Below, piece by piece: positions 24,092 to 32,783 of a DNA stretch of 39,533 bases (its first letter is position 1; each line of letters opens with the position of its first letter). Source of the stretch: Gammaproteobacteria bacterium. Lineage in GTDB: Bacteria; Pseudomonadota; Gammaproteobacteria; Arenicellales; CAJQKF01. Below the pieces are notes generated by a model. It made no database searches, was not told where the DNA came from, and worked only from the letters and a program-made list of their open reading frames with translations. The stretch is taken from NCBI GenBank assembly GCA_030429665.1, contig JAUIEZ010000034.1:1-39533 (forward strand). The letters are read 5' to 3'. The translations under genes were made by a program, and so were the position numbers.

Positions 24092-25945
24092 ATGGCGATA
24101 GCCGAAGAGATCCCGAGACGAGATGAGACCGGTGTGTCGGTCGTGGTGCGTTTTTGCGGCGACTCCGGCGACGGCGTGCAGCTCGCCGGCAACCGTTTTA
24201 CCTTCGACGCCGTTCGCGCGGGTAACGATGTGGCGACATTTCCCGAGTTCCCGGCCGAAATACGCGCGCCGGCGGGAAGCACCGCCGGAGTGTCGGCGTT
24301 CCAGGTCCAGTTCGGGGACCACCGGGTCTATACCCATGGCGACGAGGCGGACGTGCTGGTTGCCATGAATCCGGCGGCGCTGACCACCAACCTGGCGCAC
24401 TTGAAGGCGGGCGGAATCCTGATCGCGGACACGGGCGCCTTTGGCCGAAAGGCGCTGGCCCAGGCGGGTTACCGGGACAATCCGCTCGACGACTTCGATC
24501 CGCACCGCGCGCGCCTGGTCGGTGTGGACATGACCGCCATGGTACTCGAGGCGCTCGGCGGGTTTGACATGAAACGGCGCGAGGCGCTCAAGTCCCGTAA
24601 CTTCTTCGCGCTCGGCGTGGTCTACTGGATGTTCGGGCGCGGCGAAGACGAGATGCTGCAATGGATCGGGAAGAAGTTCGCCCGCAGCGACACTGTCCGA
24701 CAGGCCAACACGGCGGCGTTCAAGACGGGCATGGCATGGGCGGAAACGACCGAGCTCATGGCTTTCGAACGACCTGTCGCGGATACCGTCGCGGCCGGGG
24801 AGCGCACCATTACCGGCAACGAGGCGTTGTCGCTGGGCCTGATGGCAGCGGCCGCGCTGGCGGATCTCGAGCTCGTGGTCGGCTGCTATCCGATCACCCC
24901 GGCCTCGGACATCCTTCACTACCTGTCAAACGAACGTGACAACGGCGTCGTCGCCATCCAGGCCGAGGACGAGATCGCTGCCATCGGCATGGCACTGGGT
25001 GCCAGCTACGGCGGCGCCATCGGCGTGACCGCTACCAGCGGTCCCGGCATGGCATTGAAGAGCGAAACCCTGGGGCTGGCCGTCTCGCTGGAATTGCCGC
25101 TGGTCGTCGTCGACGTGCAGCGCGCCGGGCCCAGCACCGGCATGCCCACCCGCGCCGAGCAGGCTGACGCCAATATCGCGTTGGCGGGCCGCAGCGGAGA
25201 AGCCCCGGTCCCGGTGGTGGCCGCGCGCTCGCCGGCCGATTGCTTCCATGCCGCCATCGCGGCCGCGCGCATCGCCGTGGAGCACATGACACCCGTGGTA
25301 CTGCTGTCCGACGCCGCGCTGGCCAACAGTGCCGAACCCTGGTCCACGCCCGAGCTGGCGGACATCGCGCCGATTCGCGTGCCGCGCGCCCGCGCGCCGG
25401 CGGGCGGCGCCAAGTGGCTACCGTACGCCCGCGATGCGCGCCTTGTACGCTCCTGGGCGGTGCCGGGCACACCCGGACTTCAGCACCGCATTGGCGGACT
25501 CGAAAAGCTCGACGGCACGGGTGAGATCAGCTACGACGGCGCCAATCACGAACGAATGACCGATCTGCGAGAGCGCAAGGTCGCCGTTATCGGCGAGCGC
25601 CTGGACGACGCCATCGAAGTGTACGGCGAGCTGTCCGGGCGGTTGTTGATGGTCAGTTGGGGCGGCACCTACGGCGCCGTGCGCCAGGCGGTGTGCGATG
25701 CGCGCCAACTGGGTCACGCGGTCAGCCATCTGCACTTGCGCTGGCTGAATCCGATGGACGATTCCATCGGTGACATTGCTCGCGGTTTCGACAGGGTGCT
25801 CGTCGCTGAACTCAATCGCGGACAGGTGCTCGAGCGGCTCCGCGCCCGTTTCCTGGTCGATGCCCGAGGACTGTCGATGATGGCCGGCCGGCCATTCGGC
25901 CGCCGCGAACTTCACAATGCAATCGTCAAGGCGCTGAATTCATGA
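24092..25945 (+). CDS. korA: 2-oxoacid:ferredoxin oxidoreductase, alpha (fused gamma-alpha) subunit
   Basis: A 617-residue subunit. Residues about 17-190 are the gamma domain (VVRFCGDSGDGVQLAGNRF, FPEFPAEIRAPAGSTAGVSAFQVQFG), and from about 235 comes the pyrimidine-binding alpha domain (ITGNEALSLGLMAAA, LVVGCYPITPASDILHYLS, IGVTATSGPGMALKSETLGLA, VDVQRAGPSTGMPTRAEQADA). The C-terminal part has the transketolase-C-like MVSWGGTYGAVRQAV. With KorB it oxidises 2-oxoglutarate (or another 2-oxoacid) to the acyl-CoA and reduces ferredoxin. The two-subunit, gamma-alpha-fused layout is that of the KorAB type found in some aerobes. I use the ATG at 24092 (GGAAGG ahead); the frame is open far upstream inside the permease gene. 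Confidence 0.9.
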   Translation: MAIAEEIPRRDETGVSVVVRFCGDSGDGVQLAGNRFTFDAVRAGNDVATFPEFPAEIRAPAGSTAGVSAFQVQFGDHRVYTHGDEADVLVAMNPAALTTNLAHLKAGGILIADTGAFGRKALAQAGYRDNPLDDFDPHRARLVGVDMTAMVLEALGGFDMKRREALKSRNFFALGVVYWMFGRGEDEMLQWIGKKFARSDTVRQANTAAFKTGMAWAETTELMAFERPVADTVAAGERTITGNEALSLGLMAAAALADLELVVGCYPITPASDILHYLSNERDNGVVAIQAEDEIAAIGMALGASYGGAIGVTATSGPGMALKSETLGLAVSLELPLVVVDVQRAGPSTGMPTRAEQADANIALAGRSGEAPVPVVAARSPADCFHAAIAAARIAVEHMTPVVLLSDAALANSAEPWSTPELADIAPIRVPRARAPAGGAKWLPYARDARLVRSWAVPGTPGLQHRIGGLEKLDGTGEISYDGANHERMTDLRERKVAVIGERLDDAIEVYGELSGRLLMVSWGGTYGAVRQAVCDARQLGHAVSHLHLRWLNPMDDSIGDIARGFDRVLVAELNRGQVLERLRARFLVDARGLSMMAGRPFGRRELHNAIVKALNS

Positions 25946-26937
25946 ACAATCCCGGCACCGAACTGGCTGCGACGGAACGGACCTTGTCGCGCAAGGACTA
26001 CCAAACGGACAATGACGTACGATGGTGCCCCGGTTGCGGCGACTACGCCATCCTGGCCCAGTTCCACAAGATGCTCGCCGCCATCGGCGCACGCAAGGAG
26101 GAACACGTCATCGTCAGCGGTATCGGCTGCTCCAGCCGGTTTCCGTACTACGTCGACTGCTACGGACTCCACGGCATCCACGGCCGGGCGCCGGCCATCG
26201 CCACGGGCCTGAAAGTAGCCAACCCGGATCTCACCGTGTGGGTGGTGACCGGCGACGGCGACGGCTTGTCGATCGGGGCGTCCCACTTGTTGCACGCACT
26301 GCGACGCAATGTCGATATCAAGGTCCTGCTGTTCAACAACCGTATCTACGGGCTGACCAAGGGCCAGTTCAGCCCGACCTCGCCACGCGGCCTGCCGACG
26401 CGCTCCAGTCCCGCCGGCAATACGGACGATCCCGTGCGTCCGCTGGATTTCGCCGTGACGGCGGGCGCGTCGTTCGTCGCCCGTGCGATCGACACGGATA
26501 CGACCCGACTACAGGACATCTTCATCGCCGCGGCCTCCCACCGCGGCAGCGTGTTCGTGGAGATTCTCCAGAATTGCCCGATTTTCCTCGACGGCGTCTT
26601 CGACGCGCTACGGGACGAACGGGGCCGTGTCGACCTCGTGGACGGCGAGCCGATGGAATTCGCGGGCAAGGTGCTCGGCCGCAATGAGCGGGGCCGGCTC
26701 GAATCCTTCGACACCGGCCATCATCGCGCGCTGATTCATGATGTCACCGATCGCGATACGGCGCGCCAGCTGGCGGCAATCGACGATTCGTCCGGCCTGC
26801 CGTTCCCGTTCGGCATCCTGTACCGGGAGGAGCGCGCGGCGCAGCACGAGGCGGTCGCGGGAAAGGGGAGGCTGGATATACCGGGTATGCAGCGCAGATT
26901 GTCGGCCTCGTCGCGGGTACGACGGCAAACGCCCTAA
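25942..26937 (+). CDS. korB: 2-oxoacid:ferredoxin oxidoreductase, beta (TPP) subunit
   Basis: A 331-residue thiamine-pyrophosphate subunit. It starts with the cluster-binding WCPGCGDYAILAQF, continues with SGIGCSSRFPYYVDCYGLHGIHGRAPAIATGLK, and has the TPP motif VVTGDGDGLSIGASHLLHALRRN (G-D-G-D-x, then N-N in LLFNNRIYGLTKGQFSPTS). The L-x-x-I-N/G-x-Y-G-L-T-K-G-Q region and VEILQNCPIF are typical of KorB rather than pyruvate:ferredoxin beta subunits. It overlaps korA by four bases, so the subunits are made together. The C-terminal 40 residues are a basic, poorly conserved tail. A separate ferredoxin gene is not in the window. Confidence 0.9.
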   Translation: MNNPGTELAATERTLSRKDYQTDNDVRWCPGCGDYAILAQFHKMLAAIGARKEEHVIVSGIGCSSRFPYYVDCYGLHGIHGRAPAIATGLKVANPDLTVWVVTGDGDGLSIGASHLLHALRRNVDIKVLLFNNRIYGLTKGQFSPTSPRGLPTRSSPAGNTDDPVRPLDFAVTAGASFVARAIDTDTTRLQDIFIAAASHRGSVFVEILQNCPIFLDGVFDALRDERGRVDLVDGEPMEFAGKVLGRNERGRLESFDTGHHRALIHDVTDRDTARQLAAIDDSSGLPFPFGILYREERAAQHEAVAGKGRLDIPGMQRRLSASSRVRRQTP

Positions 26938-27014
26938 GCCGTGAGGCTGCTTCGCCGGGCGACGCGAATTCCAACGCTCGCGGACAACCCGGGTTCGTCG
27001 CCGCGCGCCGTCGG

Positions 27015-27794
27015 TCAATCCCAGTTCGGCGTGCGCTTATCCAGGAAGGCCTGCACACCCTCGCGCCCTTCGCGCGATGCTCGCACCTCGGCGATGCGGC
27101 GCGCGGTGTAGTCGATCACCGCGTCGTCGATGGCGCGCCCGGCGACGTTGAATACCAGCTCCTTGGAGATCCGGCGGGCGTTGGGGCCGCACTTGAGCAG
27201 TTCCCCGATGACGGTCTCGCCGGTCGATTCGAGTTCCCCGGCCGAAACGACCTCATGGACGAGGCCGATGCGCAGCGCCATGTCGGCATTGAAGCGTTCC
27301 CCGCTTTGCATCAGGCGTCGCGCGTGGCGCGCCCCGATCGCGGATACGACGTAGGGGCTGATCGTGGCCGGGATGATCCCCAGGCGGACCTCGGATAGCG
27401 CGAAACGCGCGTTGTCGGCGGCAATCACGATGTCGCAGCAGCTTGCCAGGCCCACGCCGCCACCCATCGCGGCGCCCTGTATCAGCGCCACCGTGGTGTG
27501 CGGCAATTCGTTGAGCTTTTTCAGCATCTGCGCCAGCGCCCGCGCATCCGCCAGGTTCTCGTCATGCGTGTAGTCGGCCATGCGACGCATCCAGTTCAGG
27601 TCGGCGCCGGCGGAGAAGGTCTTGCCGCGTCCTCTCAGGCACACGACCTTCGTCGAGTCGTCCGCGGCCAGTTCGTCCAGAACCGACGAAAGGCTCCGGA
27701 TCAACTCGTCGTCGAAGGCGTTGTGGACCTCGGCGCGGTCGAGTTCGATGAACACCACGCCGTCGTCGCGGCGCACCAGTTCCAGTCCGTACAT
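27015..27794 (-). CDS. liuC: Enoyl-CoA hydratase family, methylglutaconyl-CoA hydratase-like
   Basis: A 259-residue crotonase-fold protein. The CoA-binding/oxyanion segments are FSAGADLNWMRRMA (about residues 60-75) and IQGAAMGGGVGLASCCDIVIA (about 104-124); the acid/base region reads FALSEVRLGIIPATISPYVVSAIG, with Glu at the position used by hydratases. The GADLNWM and LGIIPATISPYVV forms are those of LiuC/AtuE-type hydratases, so methylglutaconyl-CoA of the leucine pathway is the likely substrate. It is the last gene of the leftward operon, 54 bases after the isomerase-like gene. The specific symbol is an inference from these forms and the neighbouring isovaleryl-CoA dehydrogenase. Confidence 0.78.
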   Translation of the reverse strand: MYGLELVRRDDGVVFIELDRAEVHNAFDDELIRSLSSVLDELAADDSTKVVCLRGRGKTFSAGADLNWMRRMADYTHDENLADARALAQMLKKLNELPHTTVALIQGAAMGGGVGLASCCDIVIAADNARFALSEVRLGIIPATISPYVVSAIGARHARRLMQSGERFNADMALRIGLVHEVVSAGELESTGETVIGELLKCGPNARRISKELVFNVAGRAIDDAVIDYTARRIAEVRASREGREGVQAFLDKRTPNWD

Positions 27795-27848
27795 AAATGT
27801 TTGCTCCCGGGATGGGTACAGTAGTAGCCGACGGCTTGCCGGACCTTC

Positions 27849-28442
27849 CTACCAGGCGCCGTTGGCCCAGCGTATGACGTCGTCGACGCGATCGTTGCCC
27901 CAGAACGCCTCGCCGTCGACGAGGAAGAACGGTGAACCGAAGATGCCTCGCGAGGCGGCTTCATCGGTCAGCCGGCGCAGGTCGTTCTTCAGTGATTCGT
28001 CGTTCAGCGCGGTGGTCACCGTGTCGGGATCGCCGCCGGTGATCTCGGCCACCACGTCGGTCTTGGAAATGTTTCGTCCGTCCGCGAAGTAGGCATGCAG
28101 CAGGCGCATGGCCAGCGCCCGCGCCGCGTCTTCCCCTTCCCGGGACCGGGTCCAGTAAAACGCCCGGCACGCCGACGCCGTCACCACCGGAAACGGGTCC
28201 GGCAGCGAAAACGAGATGTTCAGGCGCCGCGCCGAGCGTGATATGTCGTTGCGCGCGTAATCCCAAACCAGGGGGTGGTTGTTCAACGGTTTGCGTCCGG
28301 TCGTCTTGAATACCGCGCCCATGAGGTAGGGCCTGAATTCCACCGAACGGTTTGTCGACTGCTCGATGTGGGCCGCGCGGCACGCGGCCAGGTAGCCGTA
28401 CGGCGAGGAAAAATCGAAAAAGAACTCGATAGGCTTGCTCAT
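27849..28442 (-). CDS. 2-hydroxychromene-2-carboxylate isomerase-like protein (DsbA/GST-kappa fold)
   Basis: A 197-residue member of the GST-kappa/HCCA isomerase family. It starts IEFFFDFSSPYGYLAACRAAHIEQ; the F-D-F-x-S-P-Y-x-Y/W motif with Ser as the glutathione-activating residue is diagnostic and there is no CxxC. The helical insertion contains FPLP-like segments (SLPDPFPVVTASACRAFYW), and the C-terminal thioredoxin part has RGIFGSPFFLVDGEAFWGNDRVDDVIRWA (cis-Pro in SPFF). The known member converts an aromatic-degradation intermediate using glutathione. What it does in an acyl-CoA operon is unclear; similar proteins are often linked to acyl-CoA genes. It lies 43 bases after the thiolase. 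Confidence 0.82.
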   Translation of the reverse strand: MSKPIEFFFDFSSPYGYLAACRAAHIEQSTNRSVEFRPYLMGAVFKTTGRKPLNNHPLVWDYARNDISRSARRLNISFSLPDPFPVVTASACRAFYWTRSREGEDAARALAMRLLHAYFADGRNISKTDVVAEITGGDPDTVTTALNDESLKNDLRRLTDEAASRGIFGSPFFLVDGEAFWGNDRVDDVIRWANGAW

Positions 28443-28485
28443 CGGCGTTGGCTCCCCTTTCGATGAATGAGTTCGCGGGTGCTCG

Positions 28486-29673
28486 TCAGCTCATCAGCTC
28501 AAATGCCATGGCCGTCGCTTCGCCGCCACCGATGCAAAGCGACGCGATGCCGCGCGAGCCGCCGCGGGCCTTAAGTGCGTGCAGCAGCGTGGCGACGATT
28601 CGGGCGCCGCTGGCGCCGATCGGATGGCCGAGGGCGCACGCGCCGCCGTTGACATTGACCGTTTCCGGATCGAGGCCGAGCTGGTCGATGGCCGACAAGG
28701 CGACGACCGCGAAGGCCTCGTTGATTTCCCACAGGTCGGCGTCGGATACGCTCCAACCGGTCTTTTCCAACAGCGCCTGCACGGCGCCCACCGGCGCGGT
28801 GGTGAACCAACGCGGTTCGCGGGCGTGGGTGGCGTGGCCGACGACCCGCGCCATGGGCGTGATGCCGAGCCTGTCGGCGGTCGAGGCGCGCATCATCACG
28901 AGTGCCGCGGCGCCGTCGGAAATCGAGCTGGAGTTGGCCGGCGTGACCGTGCCGCCCTCGCGGAAGGCGGGTTTCAATCCTGGAATCTTGTCCAACTTCG
29001 CCTTGTGCGGTTGTTCGTCGTGTTCGACCCGCGACTCGCCCCGACGATGCCTGACCGTGACCGGGGTGACCTCGGCATCGAATGCGCCGCTGTCGATGGC
29101 GTTCATGGCCCGCGTCAGCGAGCGAATCGCGAACTCGTCCTGGCGCTCCCGCGAGAACGAGAAGTGCTCGGCGGTGTCCTCGGCGAAGCTTCCCATCAGC
29201 TTGCCCTTGTCGTACGCGTCCTCTAGTCCGTCGAGAAACATGTGATCACTCACGCTGCCGTGGCCGAGACGGTAGCCCGCTCGCGCGCGGTCGAGCAGGT
29301 AGGGCGCGCGCGACATGCTCTCCATGCCGCCGGCAACCATGATGTCGTTGCTGCCGGCCATGAGCGCGTCGTGCGCCAGCATGGCCGCCTTCATGCCCGA
29401 ACCGCACATCTTGTTGACGGTGGTGCAGCCGGTGCCCATCGGCAGACCGGCGCCGAGCGCCGCCTGTCGCGCAGGCGCCTGGCCTTGTCCAGCGGGCAGC
29501 ACGCAGCCCATGATGACTTCTTCGACGGCGGCGGGGTCGACGCCGGCGGATTCGATTGCCGCCGAGATGGCGGCGCTGCCGAGAGCCGCGGCGGGGACGG
29601 CGGAGAGGTCGCCCAAAAAGCCCCCCATGGGGGTGCGACGGGCGGCGGCGATGACGACGGGATCGGATGGCAT
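28486..29673 (-). CDS. Acetyl-CoA C-acyltransferase (thiolase II type)
   Basis: A 395-residue thiolase. The nucleophilic cysteine is Cys90 in TTVNKMCGSGMKAAMLA; His350 lies in ALGHPIGASGARI, and Cys380 in SLCIGGGEATAMAFEL, completing the Cys-His-Cys triad. N-terminal DPVVIAAARRTPMGGFLGDLS is also typical. The length and motifs fit acetyl-CoA acetyltransferase (acetoacetyl-CoA thiolase), which would take the acetoacetate branch of leucine or fatty-acid degradation to acetyl-CoA. Substrate length cannot be decided from the sequence. The gene lies 36 bases after the acyl-CoA dehydrogenase in the same leftward operon. Confidence 0.9.
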   Translation of the reverse strand: MPSDPVVIAAARRTPMGGFLGDLSAVPAAALGSAAISAAIESAGVDPAAVEEVIMGCVLPAGQGQAPARQAALGAGLPMGTGCTTVNKMCGSGMKAAMLAHDALMAGSNDIMVAGGMESMSRAPYLLDRARAGYRLGHGSVSDHMFLDGLEDAYDKGKLMGSFAEDTAEHFSFSRERQDEFAIRSLTRAMNAIDSGAFDAEVTPVTVRHRRGESRVEHDEQPHKAKLDKIPGLKPAFREGGTVTPANSSSISDGAAALVMMRASTADRLGITPMARVVGHATHAREPRWFTTAPVGAVQALLEKTGWSVSDADLWEINEAFAVVALSAIDQLGLDPETVNVNGGACALGHPIGASGARIVATLLHALKARGGSRGIASLCIGGGEATAMAFELMS

Positions 29674-29709
29674 GAACGTATAGTCCGGTGGTTCGAGGTG
29701 GTGATTGGG

Positions 29710-30879
29710 TCAGGCTGACTCGCCGAACAGTTCGCGGCCGATCAGCATGCGGCGGATCTCGCTGGTGCCGGCGCCGATCTCGTAGAGCTTGGCGTCGCGC
29801 AGCAGGCGTCCGGTGGGAAAATCGTTGATGTAGCCGTTTCCTCCCAGGGCCTGTATCGCATCCAGCGCCATCTGCGTGGCGCGTTCCGCCGAGAACAGTA
29901 TGGCGCCGGCGGCGTCCTTGCGGCTGGTGCGCCCGGCGTCGCACGCCCGCGCCACCGCGTAGACGTAGGCGCGCGAGGCGTTGAGCGTGGTGTACATGTC
30001 GGCCAGCTTGCCCTGCATCAGCTGGAACTCGCCGATCGGCTTTCCGAACTGCTTGCGCTCATGCACGTAGGGTAGCACCACGTCCATGCACGCGGCCATG
30101 ATGCCGAGCGGTCCGCCCGACAACACCAGGCGCTCGTAGTCAAGCCCGCTCATCAGCACCGCGACGCCGCCGTTGACCGCGCCGAGCACGTTTTCCTCCG
30201 GGACCTCGCAGTCCTGGAAAATCAATTCGCCGGTATTCGATCCGCGCATGCCCAGCTTGTCCAGCTTCTGCGCGGTGGAAAAGCCCTTGAACGTTTTTTC
30301 GACGATGAAGGCCGTAATGCCGCGCGATCCCGCGTCGGGATCGGTCTTGGCGTAGACCACCAGCACGTCGGCGTCGGGGCCGTTGGTGATCCAGAACTTG
30401 TTGCCGTTGAGCACGTAGACGTCCCCGCGCTTCTCGGCCTTGAGCTTCATGGAGACGACGTCCGAACCCGAGCCGGTTTCGCTCATGGCGAGCGCGCCGA
30501 CGGCTTCGCCGCTGATGAGTCCCGGCAGGTACTTCGATTTCTGCGCCTCGTTGCCATTGCGACGTATCTGGTTGACGCACAGGTTGGAGTGGGCGCCGTA
30601 AGACAGCCCGACCGACGCCGATGCTCGGCTGATTTCCTCCATGGCGATGGTATGGGCGAGGTAGCCCATGGCGCTGCCTCCGTATTCCTCCTCGACGGTG
30701 ATGCCGAGCAGGCCAAGGTCGCCGAGCTTGGTCCAAAGATCCATCGGAAACGCGTTGTCGCGGTCGATGTCGGCCGCGCGCGGCACGATTTCGTCGACGG
30801 CAAAGGCATGCACGGTATCGCGCAGCATCTCGATGGACTCGTCGAATCCGAAATCAAGGCTCGGGTAGGCAGTGCTCAT
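29710..30879 (-). CDS. liuA: Isovaleryl-CoA dehydrogenase
   Basis: A 389-residue FAD flavoprotein of the acyl-CoA dehydrogenase family that oxidises isovaleryl-CoA to 3-methylcrotonyl-CoA. The isovaleryl-specific catalytic base is Glu249 in [16 protein letters not shown]; other acyl-CoA dehydrogenases keep their Glu some 110 residues later. Other marks are [42 protein letters not shown] (30647-30577 region), [12 protein letters not shown] and [23 protein letters not shown]. The C-terminus has [44 protein letters not shown], as in the family. It is the second gene of the operon, 13 bases after the thioesterase. The methylcrotonyl-CoA carboxylase genes are not in the window. Confidence 0.92.
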   Translation of the reverse strand: MSTAYPSLDFGFDESIEMLRDTVHAFAVDEIVPRAADIDRDNAFPMDLWTKLGDLGLLGITVEEEYGGSAMGYLAHTIAMEEISRASASVGLSYGAHSNLCVNQIRRNGNEAQKSKYLPGLISGEAVGALAMSETGSGSDVVSMKLKAEKRGDVYVLNGNKFWITNGPDADVLVVYAKTDPDAGSRGITAFIVEKTFKGFSTAQKLDKLGMRGSNTGELIFQDCEVPEENVLGAVNGGVAVLMSGLDYERLVLSGGPLGIMAACMDVVLPYVHERKQFGKPIGEFQLMQGKLADMYTTLNASRAYVYAVARACDAGRTSRKDAAGAILFSAERATQMALDAIQALGGNGYINDFPTGRLLRDAKLYEIGAGTSEIRRMLIGRELFGESA

Positions 30880-30892
30880 ATCGGTAGTGCCT

Positions 30893-31336
30893 TCAGTTCG
30901 TTGTGGTCAAGCACGCCAGGGTCTGGGTCATGCTGGCGCAGGTTTTCATGTTCCCGTCGTCTCCCACGTCGACGATCACCTCGGTGAATGTCAGGTTGCG
31001 TCCGGCGCGCACGACGCGGCCTTCCGCCACCATTCGCTCGCCGGCGGCGGGACGCAGGAGATTGATTTTGAACTCCACCGTCAGCACGCGGGCGTGCGCC
31101 GGCATCAGGGTGAAACCGGCGTATCCGCCCGCCGAATCGGCGATGGTACTGGTGATCCCGGCGTGAAAAAAACCGTCCTGCTGGGTGAGGTCGTCGCGAA
31201 AGGGCAGGGTGATCCGGCAGTGTCCCGGCGAGACTGCGTCGATCCTGGCTCCGAGCAGGTCCATGACCCGCTGGCGGGCGAAACTGGATCGGACGCGATC
31301 GGCGAAGTCGGGATCGGCTGGCGTGAAACCGGACAT
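30893..31336 (-). CDS. PaaI-family hotdog-fold thioesterase
   Basis: A 147-residue hotdog-fold protein. The region [28 protein letters not shown] matches the PaaI/4-hydroxybenzoyl-CoA thioesterase pattern Q-x-G-x-x-H-x-G/A-x-x-x-x-x-A-D-x-A-x-G, with the catalytic Asp in IADSAGG and His in FFHAG. The strand [35 protein letters not shown] follows, as usual. It would hydrolyse acyl- or aryl-CoA, freeing trapped CoA; the substrate is not evident. It is the first gene of the leftward acyl-CoA operon, and the 22-bp palindrome lies 43 bases ahead of its start. Confidence 0.85.
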   Translation of the reverse strand: MSGFTPADPDFADRVRSSFARQRVMDLLGARIDAVSPGHCRITLPFRDDLTQQDGFFHAGITSTIADSAGGYAGFTLMPAHARVLTVEFKINLLRPAAGERMVAEGRVVRAGRNLTFTEVIVDVGDDGNMKTCASMTQTLACLTTTN

Positions 31337-31378
31337 GGCGCGTTCGGGAATGGGTGGCGTCGGGCGGCAAAGCTTACA

Positions 31379-31400
31379 TTGACGTTTACGTAAACGTCAA
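31379..31400. promoter_or_regulatory. Perfect 22-bp palindrome, candidate LiuR (MerR-type) operator
   Basis: The arms are TTGACGTTTAC (31379-31389) and GTAAACGTCAA (31390-31400), a perfect dyad with no central spacer. MerR-family LiuR sites ahead of leucine/isovalerate genes in proteobacteria have this ACG-T-centred, TTKACG...CGTMAA form, as I recall from comparative-genomics work. It lies in the promoter space of the leftward thioesterase-liuA operon and 93 bases before the divergent fusion gene. No liuR gene is in the window. Confidence 0.6.
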
Positions 31401-31493
31401 TCAATGCTCTCCCAACCGGGTAGTTCCTGCCGCCGTCGCCGGCATCCGATAATGCGCGCTCGCCGGGCGCCTGCCGGATGCATTGACAAGAAA

Positions 31494-32783
31494 ATGGCAA
31501 GTCTCTTGAAAATATTGATATTTTTAACGCTTCTGGTGCCAGCGGGGTGGGCCGCGCCGGTCTTCGCTGAAGCGGTCGAGATCGAACTGTCCGACGAGGT
31601 ATCCGTGCCGGTCGCACGCTTCGCGGCGGCCGGTGAACGTCCGGTATTGCTGTGGTTACCCGGCAGTCGCGGCATTCGCCCGTCAATGCATACTCTCGCG
31701 GCCAGGCTGGCGGGGGCGGGGATCGAAACCTGGCTCGCCGATTTGCACGCAGCCTATTTCGTCGACATCGGCAGGGCCAGTGTCGCGGCCTTTCCCGACG
31801 AGGACGTCGCGGCGTTGATCGATGCCGTGCACCGCTCGAGCGACCGTCGCGTCGTTGTCGTCGGCGGCGGTCGCGGCGCCGCGAACGTGCTGGGTGGCAT
31901 TCGCGCCCTTCAGGTTTCGGCTCGTCCAATGAGCGTCGTCGGCGCCGTGCTCTTCTCGCCGCTGCTGCACGTCGCGCCGACGCCCGGCGAAGCGGCGGCG
32001 TGGCTGCCGGTCGCGCGTGCCACGAACGTGCCCGTATTCATCGTCCAACCGGGTAACAGCACCGCGGCGTGGCGGATCGATGAAGCGGCACGAGTATTGA
32101 GGGAGGGCGGCAGCCCGGTATTCCTGAAGCGGTTGCCCGGGGTGCAGTCCGGCTACCTGGCGCGCGAAGAAGACGCCAACGATGCCGACCTGGCAGCGCG
32201 ATCCCGTGCGCCGCGGATGCTGCGACAAGGCATCGACCTGTTGTCGCGGTTACCTGCGCCCGCGGCACCGGCACCGGCGGTCGCGGCAACGGTCGAGCGC
32301 GACAGGAAGCGATCGCGCTTCGGCTTCAGGCCGATGCGGGGCGAGGCGCCCTCGATGCTCGAACTGCCCACCGCATCGGGGGCGACCGGTTCGCTGCGAG
32401 CCGCCGCTTCACCCGTGACCCTGGTGAGTTTCTGGGCGAGCTGGTGCCAGCCGTGCATCGAGGAATTGCCGTCCCTGTCGCGACTGTTCGGCGACTACGC
32501 CACGCGCGGCCTGCAAGTGGTGGCGGTCAATGTCGGCGAGGACGCCGAAACCATCGCACCGGTGATCGATCGCTTCGATCTCGATCGCTATGAACTGTTG
32601 ATGGACCGCGACGGCGCCGAGATGCGGCGCTGGAACGTCTACGGTTTTCCCACCAATTTTCTGCTCGATGCCGACGGGCGCGTGCGTTACGGAAGTTTCG
32701 GCGCGGTGGCGTGGGACGACGCCGACGTCCGCGACCTCGTGGAATCGCTATTTCTCGACGCTGGTGCCGAAGCCCAGCCCTAG
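31494..32783 (+). CDS. Exported fusion: alpha/beta-hydrolase-like domain plus TlpA-type thioredoxin
   Basis: A 429-residue protein with an N-terminal Sec signal (MASLLKILIFLTLLVPAGWAAP, cleavage near residue 27). Residues about 28-250 look like an alpha/beta hydrolase (PVLLWLPGSRGIRPSMHTLAARLAGAGIETWLADLH), but the nucleophile elbow reads G124-G-G-R-G128: the expected Ser is Gly126, so hydrolytic activity is doubtful. A proline/alanine linker (255-265) leads to a TlpA/ResA-type thioredoxin domain with VSFWASWCQPCIEELPSL, active cysteines 318 and 321, and cis-Pro in VYGFPTNFLLDADGRV. It would act on disulfides in the periplasm. I start at the ATG at 31494; the frame is open to 31404. It converges on gph with a four-base overlap. 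Confidence 0.8.
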   Translation: MASLLKILIFLTLLVPAGWAAPVFAEAVEIELSDEVSVPVARFAAAGERPVLLWLPGSRGIRPSMHTLAARLAGAGIETWLADLHAAYFVDIGRASVAAFPDEDVAALIDAVHRSSDRRVVVVGGGRGAANVLGGIRALQVSARPMSVVGAVLFSPLLHVAPTPGEAAAWLPVARATNVPVFIVQPGNSTAAWRIDEAARVLREGGSPVFLKRLPGVQSGYLAREEDANDADLAARSRAPRMLRQGIDLLSRLPAPAAPAPAVAATVERDRKRSRFGFRPMRGEAPSMLELPTASGATGSLRAAASPVTLVSFWASWCQPCIEELPSLSRLFGDYATRGLQVVAVNVGEDAETIAPVIDRFDLDRYELLMDRDGAEMRRWNVYGFPTNFLLDADGRVRYGSFGAVAWDDADVRDLVESLFLDAGAEAQP

